NCBI RefSeq assembly: GCF_900100735.1
Contig: NZ_FNCJ01000003.1
Span: 434,001 to 498,000, forward strand
Direction: 5' to 3'
DNA from: Paraburkholderia phenazinium
GTDB taxonomy: Bacteria; Pseudomonadota; Gammaproteobacteria; Burkholderiales; Burkholderiaceae
Length of the DNA stretch: 64,000 bases
Shown here: piece by piece, positions 54,396-63,792 of the stretch
Layout: each line of letters begins with the position of its first letter
How positions within the stretch are numbered: position 1 is the first letter of the stretch
Position numbers and translations under genes: made by a program
Notes under the pieces: model-generated
Databases searched by the model: none
Told to the model about the DNA's origin: nothing
What the model saw: the letters and a program-made list of their open reading frames with translations, nothing else

Positions 54396-55269
54396 GATGC
54401 AGCGGCAGATAGGCCTGCAGATACTCTTCGAACTCGGCCTGCACCTCCGGATGGCGCAGCGCGAATTCGACGGTCGCCTTCAGATAGCCGAGCTTGCTGC
54501 CGCAATCGAAACGCGTGCCGAAGTAGCGGTAGGCCAGCACCTGCTCCTCGGCGAGCAGCGACTGCACCGCGTCGGTCAACTGCAGTTCGCCGCCCGCGCC
54601 CGGTTTCAGCGCGCGGATATGCTTGAAGATGGTCGGCATCAGCACGTAACGGCCCACCACACCGAGGTTCGACGGCGCCTTGTCCGGCGCCGGCTTCTCG
54701 ACGATACCCGAGAGCTTGATCACGTCTTCTTCCCACTCGCGGCCGTCGACCACACCGTAGGACCGGCTATCCTCGCGCGCGATGGTCTCCACGCCGATCA
54801 CCGAGCTGTGATAGTGGTTGAACACGTCGACCAGTTGCTTCATCACGGGCTGCGTGCTGTGTAGCAGGTCGTCGGCGAGGATCACAGCGAACGGGCTGTC
54901 GCCCACCAGTTTCTCCGCGCACAGCACGGCGTGGCCGAGACCCAGCGCCGTGGCCTGGCGGACATAGAAACAGTCGACGTTGGCCGGTTTGATGCCGCGC
55001 ACCAGTTCCAGCAATTGCTCCTTGCCGCGTGCCTCGAGTTCGGCCTCGATCTCGTACGACTTGTCGAAATGATCTTCAATGGCGCGCTTGCTGCGGCCGG
55101 TCACGAAGATCATCTCGGTGATGCCGGCCGCAATGGCCTCTTCAACGGCGTACTGGATCAGCGGCTTGTCGACGATGGGCAGCATCTCCTTGGGACTGGC
55201 CTTGGTGGCCGGCAAGAACCGGGTCCCGAGACCTGCCACAGGAAACACGGCTTTGGTGACTTTCAGCAT
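54376..55269 (-). CDS. galU: UTP-glucose-1-phosphate uridylyltransferase
   Basis: A 297-residue nucleotidyltransferase making UDP-glucose. It has [22 protein letters not shown] (nucleotide site), [47 protein letters not shown] and IVEKP. The ATG giving [11 protein letters not shown] at 55269 is the standard GalU start. In the cepacian bce-II cluster the gene at this position is bceT, with the same activity (order from memory). UDP-glucose feeds exopolysaccharide and other glycan synthesis. Confidence 0.94.
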   Translation of the reverse strand: MLKVTKAVFPVAGLGTRFLPATKASPKEMLPIVDKPLIQYAVEEAIAAGITEMIFVTGRSKRAIEDHFDKSYEIEAELEARGKEQLLELVRGIKPANVDCFYVRQATALGLGHAVLCAEKLVGDSPFAVILADDLLHSTQPVMKQLVDVFNHYHSSVIGVETIAREDSRSYGVVDGREWEEDVIKLSGIVEKPAPDKAPSNLGVVGRYVLMPTIFKHIRALKPGAGGELQLTDAVQSLLAEEQVLAYRYFGTRFDCGSKLGYLKATVEFALRHPEVQAEFEEYLQAYLPLHLTAAAA

Positions 55270-55404
55270 GGTATGCGTTCCCACATCGGTTGATGAATGT
55301 ATGCGATTCGCCAGATAAGCGCCGACTGGATTTCATCGAAAGCGTCGTTGAAATCTAATTCACGTTTCGACAAAATTAAAGTTACTGGCGCGAAAAAATA
55401 TTGG

Positions 55405-55466
55405 CCTGGATAAATTATTGGTGACACTTGACGACACAGGAAACAATTACGCCAATAATGGCCAGG
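55405..55466. promoter_or_regulatory. Imperfect inverted repeat upstream of galU
   Basis: CCTGGATAAATTATTGG (55405-55421) faces CCAATAATGGCCAGG (55452-55466); both ends match exactly (CCTGG/CCAGG and TTATTGG/CCAATAA). A small palindrome CGTAATTTTTACG follows at 55471-55483. The area is AT-rich for this genome and lies in the galU upstream region, so it may be an operator or promoter. Confidence 0.45.
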
Positions 55467-55521
55467 TTGTCGTAATTTTTACGGACTCGCAGCCGTCCGG
55501 AATGCCACTTAGGATGCCGCA

Positions 55522-55677
55522 CTACACGGCGCCCTCTTCGTTTTCGTCGACCGGCGGCAATTTGCCTGGCTTCATGCGCAAGCGGCCGATCGGCTCGTTG
55601 CGGAGCGCCTCGCGGTAAGCCGACGCGGCGACAAGGATCAGGAGCACGGCGATGCCGGCGAGCAGATGCAGGTTCAT
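55522..55677 (-). CDS. 51-residue membrane-anchored small protein
   Basis: A short minus-strand gene with a good ribosome site (GGTGGAG before the ATG). The product starts MNLHLLAGIAVLLILVAASA, one membrane span, followed by a charged cytoplasmic-type tail with YREALRNEPIGRLRMKPGK and an acidic end. I know no family for it. It lies in the 658-base gap between galU and the divergent acyltransferase gene and is oriented with galU. Start signal, hydrophobic profile and clean length argue for a real gene. Confidence 0.6.
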   Translation of the reverse strand: MNLHLLAGIAVLLILVAASAYREALRNEPIGRLRMKPGKLPPVDENEEGAV

Positions 55678-55927
55678 GACTCCACCTCTGGGCAGAAGAA
55701 TCAGAGCCTCAAATTATCATGAAAAAATCCACAAATAATTCGCACATAAAATCGCCATACGTTTAATTACAAATCGAAATATATTCGATTTGATTGCACG
55801 TTTTCCAGCGATTTTTTTATGCATTTTTTGCGTCCGTGCTGCTCTACGATGTGCATGCGGCGGCAGGCGCGTATTGTCCTCATGGCGCGCTCGCGGCAGC
55901 ACACTCCCCCTAAGTAAAGGACCGCGC

Positions 55928-57163
55928 ATGAGCGATTCAGCATTCGATGCCGGCGGCGCATCCCTGCCCGCTTCCACCTCTGTCCCGGCCCGCCCGCGGC
56001 ACGACGCGCGCGTGGACAGCGCCGGCAAGGAGCACGTGATCGATGCGATGCGCGGTTTCGCTGCCCTGCTGGTCGCCTATTTTCACTGCCGCCAGGTCGC
56101 CTGGATCGGCATGGAGAGTTTTCACCAGAGTGTCGGCCATGCGTTGAGCTTGAGCACGATCGCGGCTTACCTGACCTTTCCCATCGCATGGGGGTCGGCC
56201 GGCGTGCCGATTTTCTTCGTCATCAGCGGGTATTGCATTCATCGCGGCGGCGCCTTGAAGCTCGCGCAAAATCCCAACTACCAGCTGGATACGCTCAATT
56301 TCTGGGCGCGCCGCTTTGCGCGCATCTATCCGGTGCTGCTCGCCGCGCTACTGCTGACCTGCGCACTCGACTGGATCAGCTTCCAGTTGCCGCCCGTCAA
56401 TCACAAGCTGCGCGAGATCGGCCTGCATGCGTTCCTCGTCAACCTGTTCTCGCTGCAAGGGGTGGCAGGCAAGACATATGGATCGAACGGCGCACTGTGG
56501 ACCCTGTCGCTCGAGGTGCAGTTCTATGCGATCTATCCGTTGCTGTTCGCGCTACGGCGCCGGCTCGGCATGACGCCGGTGCTGGCGCTGGTGGCGCTCG
56601 TCAATATCGCTTCGGCCTACGCGCTGGAGCGGCACGATGTTCAGTTCTTCACCTCGTACTGGTTCTCCTGGACGCTCGGCGCGTGGATCGCGGATGCGCG
56701 GGTTCAAACGAGCGCTGCCGGACACGCGCGGCCAGCTCCCAACTGGCTTTATGCCGCGGCGGCGGCGCTGATTGCGCTGGGCTGCGTGGCCTTCCATTTC
56801 GGCCAGTACGGCGCTTTCCAGTTCTGGGCGCTCGGCTTCGCTGTGTACCTCTACAAGGCGCTCGAACGGCCGCGGGCAGTTCAGACGCCTGCCTCGTCCA
56901 TTTCACCGATTGCGCGTGTGCTGTCGCGTTTCGGCGATTTCAGCTTTTCGCTCTACCTGATCCATCTGCCGATTTTCGTGCTGCTATCGTCGTTGCTGTA
57001 TCGCTCGGCGCTGCAGTCGTCGATCTGGCCGTCGTTCGGCTTCATGCTGGTGGCTGTGCCGGTTGCCTACGTGTTCTACCGGCTGGTCGAGCTGCCGGCG
57101 ATGAAGTGGTCCGCAAGCCTCAAGCCGAGGAATCGCGCGGCTACTCGTGCAGCGCGGGCGTAA
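55928..57163 (+). CDS. bceS: Acyltransferase 3 family membrane protein (exopolysaccharide O-acyltransferase)
   Basis: A 411-residue protein with about ten membrane helices. It has the acyltransferase-3 opening IDAMRGFAALLVAYFHCRQV, then GVPIFFVISGYCI, RRFARIYPVLLAALL, NGALWTLSLEVQFYAIYPLLFAL and late SLYLIHLPIF. Family members acetylate or otherwise acylate sugars at the membrane (OafA, NodX). AAAGGA precedes the ATG at 55928. Its place between galU and the glycosyltransferase matches bceS in the cepacian bce-II cluster; note that it runs opposite to both neighbours. Symbol is by synteny from memory. Confidence 0.82.
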   Translation: MSDSAFDAGGASLPASTSVPARPRHDARVDSAGKEHVIDAMRGFAALLVAYFHCRQVAWIGMESFHQSVGHALSLSTIAAYLTFPIAWGSAGVPIFFVISGYCIHRGGALKLAQNPNYQLDTLNFWARRFARIYPVLLAALLLTCALDWISFQLPPVNHKLREIGLHAFLVNLFSLQGVAGKTYGSNGALWTLSLEVQFYAIYPLLFALRRRLGMTPVLALVALVNIASAYALERHDVQFFTSYWFSWTLGAWIADARVQTSAAGHARPAPNWLYAAAAALIALGCVAFHFGQYGAFQFWALGFAVYLYKALERPRAVQTPASSISPIARVLSRFGDFSFSLYLIHLPIFVLLSSLLYRSALQSSIWPSFGFMLVAVPVAYVFYRLVELPAMKWSASLKPRNRAATRAARA

Positions 57164-57254
57164 GAGCGGTTGCAGCCTCACGCGCCTCCCGCCAAACCCA
57201 ACACCGCAAGCAAACTATTGTCAGCAAACGTTCGAGCGCTAGCCGTGCGCTGAT

Positions 57255-57299
57255 AAAAAGGCGAAAGGGTCGCAGTTGTCTGAACCGCGACCCTTTCGC
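57255..57299 (-). terminator. Strong terminator between the glycosyltransferase and acyltransferase genes
   Basis: GCGAAAGGGTCGC (57261-57273) and GCGACCCTTTCGC (57287-57299) make a perfect 13-bp stem. On the minus strand it is followed by CTTTTTATC. It is 52 bases past the leftward glycosyltransferase stop and 98 bases past the rightward acyltransferase stop, so it may serve both. Confidence 0.85.
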
Positions 57300-57350
57300 T
57301 TACCACACCTCACTCACGTTCCTGCCTTCAGGCCGTACCATGCCCGGTGC

Positions 57351-59831
57351 CTATGCAGCGCTCGCTCCCTGTTGCCGCCCAACCACGTCCTTCAGAATGC
57401 GCTCGACGCCTTCGACATACGTCTTCGTGCCAAACCGGCTCAGCGCCGTCTGATAGCCATTCCTGACGAGCCGTTCGCGCAGCGCGGTATCGCTGCGCAG
57501 CTCGGCCAGCGCGTCGGCGAGTGCGTGTGCATCGCCTGGCGTGCACAACACGCCGTTGACGCCATCCTCGACGATTTCCAGCACGCCGCCGGCTCGCGCC
57601 GCGACTACCGGACGCTGCGCCAGCATCCCTTCGACGATCACCCGGCCAAACGGCTCCGGCGTAATCGAGGTATGCGCGATGGCATCGACCGCACACATGC
57701 AAGCGGCGATATCGTGCTGAAAGCCCAGAAAATGCACCCGCTCACCGAGTCCGTGCCGCGCGACAAACGCACGCAATTCCACTTCGTACGGGTCTTCGCC
57801 GAACAGCGGCGCGCCCACCAGCACCGCGTGCATGTGCGGATTGAGAACCATCGCTTCGAGCAGCACGTGCTGGCCTTTCCAGCGCGCGAGGCGGCTGAAC
57901 GAGCCGACGAGGAAGGCGTCCTGCGGCAATTTCAGGCGGGCGCGCAGCGTCGCTGCCGGCACCTCGCGCAGCGCATCGAACGGGCTCGCTGAAATGCCGT
58001 TGAAAACCACGTCGATGCGTTTTTTATCGAAGCCGGTCAGTTCGGCAAAAGCGCGCGCCGATGCGGCCGAATTGGCGATCACATGAGCGAGACCGAGCTT
58101 CGCGCACCATTTGATGATGCGCAGTTGCTTGCCGCCGAAATGCTCAGGGCTCACGATATCGCGCAAGTGCCACACTACGGGGCGCCGTGCGAAGCGTCCC
58201 GCGAGCGCGCCGATCACCATCGCGCGCTGGGTGTTCGCATAGATCACGTCGGCGTGTCGAGCACGGGCCACGGTGGCCCGCACCAGCGCGGCCACACCCT
58301 TGAGCGCCTGGCCGAGCGGCGGCGTGCCGCCCTGCTTGCGCACCTCGCGCAGCGCACCGGAGTCGAGCACGCGCACGTTCACACCGGCCGTATCGAGCGC
58401 CGTGCGAAACGGGCCGTCGTCGAACAGCACCACTTCGATGCGCGCGCGCAGCGCCTTGACGATTTCGAGCAGCGACAGTTCCGCGCCGCCGAGCACGCCG
58501 CTCTGGTCGAGCGCCAGCACGCGCGGCGCCTTGACGGCTCCTTTAGCCTCGGCGGGCGGCGCCACATACGGTTCGTAAGCCGGCAACGAGGCACCCTGCA
58601 AGGCCGGCACGGCGGCCCGCACATGCGCGAAGAAGCGCTCGCGGAAATGCGCGGCCGAGAAGCGCTCGGCGTTGGCGCGGCAATCGGCGGCGGAAAAACG
58701 GCTCGCGTGAGTATCGAAATCCTCGACCGCGGCGATGATCGACTCGGCGCGCTGTTCCTCGAAGAACATCCCGGTGGGACGCGGGCCCGACAGATCGCGC
58801 ACCGTCTCGAGCGCCCCGCCCTTGCCGTAAGCGATCACGGGCGTGCCGCAGGCCTGCGCCTCGACCACCGAGATGCCGAAATCCTCTTCTGCTGCGAACA
58901 CGAACGCCTTGGCGCGCTGCATCTTGTCCTGCAGCACCTTGAACGGCTGGTAGCCCATGATCTCGACATTCGGCGCCGCCCTGGCGCGAATCTTCTGCAT
59001 GTCGGGACCGTCGCCGATCACCACCAGACGCCGCTCTGGCATCCGCGCAAACGCTTCGACGATCAAGTCGATCTTCTTGTACGGCACCATCCGCGACGCG
59101 GTCAGATAGAAGTCTTCCTTCTGCTCGTGCAGCACGAAGGCCTCGACGTCCACCGGCGGGAAAATCACATGCGCCTCGCGCTGATAGACCTTCCTGATGC
59201 GCCGGGCAATGAATTGCGAGTTGGCGACAAAGGTGTCGACCGAGTTCGAGGTGCGGATATCCCAGTTGCGCATGTAGTGAAGAATCAAGCGCGCCAGCGC
59301 GGACTTCGGCCCGGCGGTCAGCTTCGACTGTTGCAGATACTGGTGTTGCAGATCCCACGCATAACGGATCGGCGAATGCACATAGCTGATATGCACCTGG
59401 TCGGGCCCGGTCAGCACGCCCTTGGCGACCGCGTGACTGCTCGAAATCACCACGTCGTAGGCCGATACGTCGAGTTGTTCGATGGCAATCGGCATCAGAG
59501 GTAAATACGTGCGGTACTTGCTGCGAGCCTTGGGCAGCTTCTGGATAAACGACGTGGTCACCGGCTTGCCGCGCAGAAAGCTGCGGTCGTCGAGAAAATC
59601 GACCACGCTGAACAGGTCCGCATCCGGAAAGCACGCAACGATCTGCTCGAGCACCTTCTCGGCGCCCGCATAGGTCACGAGCCAGTCGTGCACGATCGCC
59701 ACCCGCACGTTCTTGTCCACGCGCGGCGCCTGCCGGGGCGGCGCGTGCGGTGCGGGCAGCGTGGTGAGTTCGGCCAGCGCGCTGCGCTGGCTGGGCCGCA
59801 ATACGGCTTCATCAAGGACATCCTGGTTCAT
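57351..59831 (-). CDS. bceR: Two-domain family 4 glycosyltransferase
   Basis: An 826-residue protein containing two complete GT4 (GT-B fold) enzymes in tandem. The first (about 40-390) starts VAIVHDWLVTYAGAEKVLEQIV and has EEDFGISVVEAQACGTPVIA. The second (about 430-815) starts VLALDQSGVLGGAELSLLEIV and has EPFGRVIVEGMLAQRPVVAA. Both carry the E-x7-E motif and should be active, adding two sugars in succession. BceR of the cepacian cluster is such a double glycosyltransferase (from memory). Its ATG overlaps the Wzx stop (ATGA) after GAGGAAG. The much longer open frame upstream is antisense-like sequence of wzx and is rejected. Confidence 0.85.
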   Translation of the reverse strand: MNQDVLDEAVLRPSQRSALAELTTLPAPHAPPRQAPRVDKNVRVAIVHDWLVTYAGAEKVLEQIVACFPDADLFSVVDFLDDRSFLRGKPVTTSFIQKLPKARSKYRTYLPLMPIAIEQLDVSAYDVVISSSHAVAKGVLTGPDQVHISYVHSPIRYAWDLQHQYLQQSKLTAGPKSALARLILHYMRNWDIRTSNSVDTFVANSQFIARRIRKVYQREAHVIFPPVDVEAFVLHEQKEDFYLTASRMVPYKKIDLIVEAFARMPERRLVVIGDGPDMQKIRARAAPNVEIMGYQPFKVLQDKMQRAKAFVFAAEEDFGISVVEAQACGTPVIAYGKGGALETVRDLSGPRPTGMFFEEQRAESIIAAVEDFDTHASRFSAADCRANAERFSAAHFRERFFAHVRAAVPALQGASLPAYEPYVAPPAEAKGAVKAPRVLALDQSGVLGGAELSLLEIVKALRARIEVVLFDDGPFRTALDTAGVNVRVLDSGALREVRKQGGTPPLGQALKGVAALVRATVARARHADVIYANTQRAMVIGALAGRFARRPVVWHLRDIVSPEHFGGKQLRIIKWCAKLGLAHVIANSAASARAFAELTGFDKKRIDVVFNGISASPFDALREVPAATLRARLKLPQDAFLVGSFSRLARWKGQHVLLEAMVLNPHMHAVLVGAPLFGEDPYEVELRAFVARHGLGERVHFLGFQHDIAACMCAVDAIAHTSITPEPFGRVIVEGMLAQRPVVAARAGGVLEIVEDGVNGVLCTPGDAHALADALAELRSDTALRERLVRNGYQTALSRFGTKTYVEGVERILKDVVGRQQGASAA

Positions 59832-61294
59832 GCGCTCTTCCTCGGATTCAGTCGCAACAGCAGCGAACGCGCAAGATCGCGCAAAGCGGGCGTCATCGTG
59901 ATCGACCACGCCACATTGGCGGCCACCACCACCGCGCCGGCAGCGATCGCCAGCGAAAGACTGGGCAGGAAACTGGCCAGCCACAGGCTCACCAGCAGAA
60001 ACGCGAGATGCGCGAGCATGTCGAGCGCAATCGGCCGGGCGCGAATCGCCGACAGCCATAGCAGCACGCCGTAGTCGAACAGCGCGCGGCCCGCAACGGC
60101 CACGGCCGCACCGGTCAGCCCGAAGTACTTGATACCGAACCACAGCGCGGCGGCAAAGAGCGGCAACTCGAACAGGCCGACGCGCGCGGCCACCGCCGGG
60201 TTGACCTGAGACTGGATCATGATGCGGGTCACATTGGCCTGACCGACGAGCCACACGGAGACGATCAGGATGCGGCCTACGGGTGCTGCGACGGTGGCGA
60301 TCTCGTTGCCTACCCATAGATGCAGGAACGGTCCAAGCACGAACATCGCCACCAGCGCCACCGGCGTGAACGCGCCATTGAGAAACTCGAGCGATTGCTG
60401 CGTGATCAGGTCCGCATGATCGCGGCCCACCGCGGACAGCCGGGGAAACAGCGTGCGCACGAGAGCCGTGGGCACGATATTCAGGCGCGTGACGAGGTTC
60501 TGCGGCACCGTGTAGAACGTCACAAAGCGTGCGCCGAGGCCGGTGCCGAGAAATACCTTGTCGAGCGAATCGGCGACCATGGTGGTGATGCTCGCAATCA
60601 GCATCCAGCCGCCGAAGTTGAAGAGCCCCTTGGCGACGCCGAGCTGCGGCGGCAGGATGCGCCGCAGATTCAGCACCTTGAGCGCAGAACGTCCCAACAG
60701 CCCCGCCGCGATCAGCCGTGCCACCACCGCCGCCGCCAGTACATTCTGCAAGCTCGGCCCCATCAGCCACGCCGCGGCCAGCGGCAGCAACTGGAAAATG
60801 AAGGTGCCGATGGTCTGATTGGTGTTGTAGACGCCAAAGCGCTCGGCGCCGTTGATCGCCCCGGCGAACACCCACGAGACGTTGGCAATCGGAATCGCAA
60901 CCGCCAGCCACGGCAGCGCCATGTAAACCTCATGCTGCAATTCCGGTGACACTTTGGTGAAATACGCGGTGTAAAGAAAGGCGCCGAAATAAATAATCAG
61001 TCCGCCGACCACACCCGTTACCAGATTCAGCCAGGCCGCACTCCAGAACACGCGGGCGCTTTCATCCGCATCGTTCGAGGCGAGCGCCTTCGAGATATGG
61101 TTTTGCGCAGCCATGCTCATGCCGAGATCGAGAATCGAGAAATAGCCGATCAGGGTCCATACGAGGGCAATCACGCCATAGCGTTCGACGCCCAGCAGCC
61201 GGATATAGGACGGCACCGTGACGAGCGAAACGAAGGTCGGCAGCACCAATCCGAAGAAATTGATGGCTACGTTCTTGAGAATGCCTTTGTCCAT
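59828..61294 (-). CDS. bceQ: Wzx-type polysaccharide flippase
   Basis: A 488-residue MATE/PST-superfamily membrane protein with about 14 helices: INFFGLVLPTFVSLVTVPSYI at the start, ALVWTLIGYFSILDLGMSMA, FVTFYTVPQNLV and GAFTPVALVAMFVLGPFLHLWVG. It should flip undecaprenyl-linked repeat units to the periplasm for polymerisation. It is coupled to the double glycosyltransferase (ATGA overlap). The pair matches bceQ-bceR of cepacian synthesis. A 263-base gap separates it from the NHL-type gene. Confidence 0.87.
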   Translation of the reverse strand: MDKGILKNVAINFFGLVLPTFVSLVTVPSYIRLLGVERYGVIALVWTLIGYFSILDLGMSMAAQNHISKALASNDADESARVFWSAAWLNLVTGVVGGLIIYFGAFLYTAYFTKVSPELQHEVYMALPWLAVAIPIANVSWVFAGAINGAERFGVYNTNQTIGTFIFQLLPLAAAWLMGPSLQNVLAAAVVARLIAAGLLGRSALKVLNLRRILPPQLGVAKGLFNFGGWMLIASITTMVADSLDKVFLGTGLGARFVTFYTVPQNLVTRLNIVPTALVRTLFPRLSAVGRDHADLITQQSLEFLNGAFTPVALVAMFVLGPFLHLWVGNEIATVAAPVGRILIVSVWLVGQANVTRIMIQSQVNPAVAARVGLFELPLFAAALWFGIKYFGLTGAAVAVAGRALFDYGVLLWLSAIRARPIALDMLAHLAFLLVSLWLASFLPSLSLAIAAGAVVVAANVAWSITMTPALRDLARSLLLRLNPRKSA

Positions 61295-61519
61295 CGGATG
61301 CCTTTTGATTCAGAAGTGCGGGCTGCTGCGCGCGTCGCGATGCACGGACGATCCTTCACACCGTACGCGGCGCAGCGCCGTTGAGTCTGCTTCGAGTAAA
61401 GCACGTAAAAAATGCGCACCGTCCGTCATAAATCGACAGAAAAATAATTCGCATCACGATGCATGTCGCAATGCAACGCAACGCGCAGTGGCAAGGCGAA
61501 GCCGGGTGTTCACACGCCG

Positions 61520-61544
61520 GTCATGGCGACGCACACGCCATGAC
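61520..61544 (-). terminator. Hairpin after the NHL-type gene
   Basis: GTCATGGCG-ACGCACA-CGCCATGAC is a perfect 9-bp stem 14 bases past the leftward stop codon. No T-run follows, so termination is possible but not certain. Confidence 0.45.
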
Positions 61545-61557
61545 ACACGCCATCCCC

Positions 61558-63792
61558 TCAAGCCGGTTTCCAGCGGTACATCATCACCTTGCCGCGCGCG
61601 TCCTCTTCCACGAACACGAGGTATTCACCGTTGCTGCGCCGGTATGCGCTCACGCCGTTGGGCACGTCCACCCAGCCCGACGCCTTGCCGACCTCCGCTC
61701 CGGGCCGGATCACGCCGACTTCCTTGCCGCTGTCCTTGTCGAGCACATGCACGGCCCCGACCGGTTCGACCGCGAACACGTACTGGCCTTCCACGGTAAG
61801 GCCGATGATGGTTTGGACCGGCTTGGCCTGAGGCTGCCACGGCAGCGTGATCGCGTAGCGCTGCACCGGCTTGCCGCTCGACCAGTTGTCGTAGCGCACC
61901 AGCACGCGGCCGACCTCCTTCCAGAAACCACGGTCGACCGGCGCCTCAGCCGTATAACCGGTCACATAGAGCGAGTCGGTTTCCGGCACATAGATGGCGC
62001 GGCGCAGTTCCGTGAACGGCTGCGGCATCGGGTAGGTGGCCATGTCCTCGTACGAGTAGAGCGGATTGCCCTTCGCGTCGAGGCCGCCGAAATGCAGGCG
62101 GTGGATGCCCTTGGTGTCGCTCGTGCGCCAGATGTCGCCGGCGCTGTCGACCCACCAGCCCCAGCCGCCCGCGAGCTTGGTGCCGGTTGTGTTGGGCGTG
62201 AATTCGTCGCTCGTGAATTTGCCGTCGCCGCGCGTGTCGCGCCAGATCCAGTCGCCGCCCGGCGGCGCGTCGGGCACACCCGCGACCGGCCGCTCGCGGC
62301 CCGCGATGAAGCCCGAGGGGATGGCGGTTTCGCCATCATGTGCGGCATCGAAGCGATAGATCTTCAGATGGTCCGCGTACATGTCCGTCAGATAGAGGAA
62401 CGTGTGCCCCTTCAACTGACGGGCGATCGGCAAGCCCGGCCATTGGTCGGTGTGGAACACCGGATCGTCCGGATACCTGAAGCGGTTAGACAGGAAGCCT
62501 ACATATTTCCAGTCCTGTCCCGGCGGCTTCGTCAGGTCCAGGTCGAAGCGCTTGTTGCCGGTGTAGACGCTGTCGGGGCGCGCTGGATCGACCCAGGCGC
62601 CATCGACGAACAACAGCCCCTGTACCTGCCAGAGTTGCCGGCCGTCGGGCGCATAGCTTTCCAGCGTGGCGCCAAGTCCCGCACCGAGCGGCGCGTAACG
62701 CGGGCCGATGCCGTTGGTGGCGACGTAGACGTTGCCGCGCGCGTCGACGCCTACGCCGGTCAAGCCATTAAAACGCTGCGGCCCCGGCCGTCCCGCGACG
62801 CCTGAGAAGATGCCGCCGCGCTCGCCGAGCGTGCCCGATTCGGCATAGCGTCCTTCGTTCTTGCTGAAAAACAGCACCTGCTGGCGTGGGCCGTTGTCGG
62901 CGACCAGCACCTTGCCATGGGCATCGACTGCAACATCGACTGGCACCGCATCCGCCGGCAGCGGCAGCGTATCGGCCAGCAACTGGCCGCTCGCCGAATA
63001 GTGCGCGATGCGCGGCGCGGGATCCGTGAGCGAGCCGGTGATCACCCATAGCGTGCCGTCGCCCGCCAGCGCGATGTGCCCCGGTTCATGCACGGTCCAT
63101 GTCGCTTTGCGTTGCATCGATTCGGCGTCGTACACCTCGATCCGGTTTTGCGTGCTGTTCGCGGCATACAGCGTCGTATCGCTGGCAGCGAGACCGTCGA
63201 TGTCGGCACGGGTGCCGGTGGGCACCTCGTTCATCATCAGAAAGCCCGCGGCGAGCTGGGCGTGCGGATCGACTGCGGTATTTCCCCCACTGCCCGCATT
63301 TGCAGTATTGGCCGCATTAGCCGTATTGGCCGGCGGCTGGAACAGCGCACTGAGTTTCGGGTCTTCGATCTTGCGGCGCGAAATGCCGAACCACTGCTTG
63401 CCCTTTTGCGGCCAGATGCCCTGGCCGACCAGATGGCCCTTCTCGTTGCCCACCGAAACGGCCATGTACACGTAGTGGTGATTCAGCGCAATCGCGTTGC
63501 CGCCGCCGGTGCCCCAGCCATGCGTGCCGCCCGCGAAGACGAGCATCTTGCCGTTCTGATAGGTACTGGCTTCGGCGCCGCTCTCGTCCCATGGCGCGTT
63601 GGTGTAGACCTTGCCGTCGGGGGCGACCGCGATCGCAGTGATATTGATCTGGGTCCACGTGCCGTCGCCGAAGCCGAAGGTATTGCCGATCCATGAGGTC
63701 TTCGCGTTCAACACGGTTTCGGCCGAGGCAGCGCAGGCTACGACGAGACAAAGCGTTGCGGCGAGCGGCTTCGCGAAGCTAAAACGGGGCAA
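61558..63792 (-). CDS. Secreted NHL/beta-propeller protein of the exopolysaccharide region
   Basis: A 744-residue protein with a signal peptide if translation begins at the TTG at 63792, which carries GGAG six bases away: PRFSFAKPLAATLCLVVACAASA, cleavage near residue 24. No ATG in frame gives a sensible N-terminus. The mature part has many propeller-type repeats such as ITAIAVAPDGKVYTNAPW, VDVAVDAHGKVLVADNG, LTGVGVDARGNVYVATNG and QTIIGLTVEGQYVFAVE, often in two sets that may form two propellers. An Asn/Ala repeat (NTANAANTANAG) is an insert. The role is unknown; its position beside wzx suggests polymer handling in the periplasm. Confidence 0.72.
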   Translation of the reverse strand: MPRFSFAKPLAATLCLVVACAASAETVLNAKTSWIGNTFGFGDGTWTQINITAIAVAPDGKVYTNAPWDESGAEASTYQNGKMLVFAGGTHGWGTGGGNAIALNHHYVYMAVSVGNEKGHLVGQGIWPQKGKQWFGISRRKIEDPKLSALFQPPANTANAANTANAGSGGNTAVDPHAQLAAGFLMMNEVPTGTRADIDGLAASDTTLYAANSTQNRIEVYDAESMQRKATWTVHEPGHIALAGDGTLWVITGSLTDPAPRIAHYSASGQLLADTLPLPADAVPVDVAVDAHGKVLVADNGPRQQVLFFSKNEGRYAESGTLGERGGIFSGVAGRPGPQRFNGLTGVGVDARGNVYVATNGIGPRYAPLGAGLGATLESYAPDGRQLWQVQGLLFVDGAWVDPARPDSVYTGNKRFDLDLTKPPGQDWKYVGFLSNRFRYPDDPVFHTDQWPGLPIARQLKGHTFLYLTDMYADHLKIYRFDAAHDGETAIPSGFIAGRERPVAGVPDAPPGGDWIWRDTRGDGKFTSDEFTPNTTGTKLAGGWGWWVDSAGDIWRTSDTKGIHRLHFGGLDAKGNPLYSYEDMATYPMPQPFTELRRAIYVPETDSLYVTGYTAEAPVDRGFWKEVGRVLVRYDNWSSGKPVQRYAITLPWQPQAKPVQTIIGLTVEGQYVFAVEPVGAVHVLDKDSGKEVGVIRPGAEVGKASGWVDVPNGVSAYRRSNGEYLVFVEEDARGKVMMYRWKPA

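Noticed and set aside
57351..60911. 1186-codon frame as a single giant glycosyltransferase
   Set aside because: The first 360 codons are an off-frame reading of the wzx gene. The ribosome site and ATGA overlap place the start at 59831.
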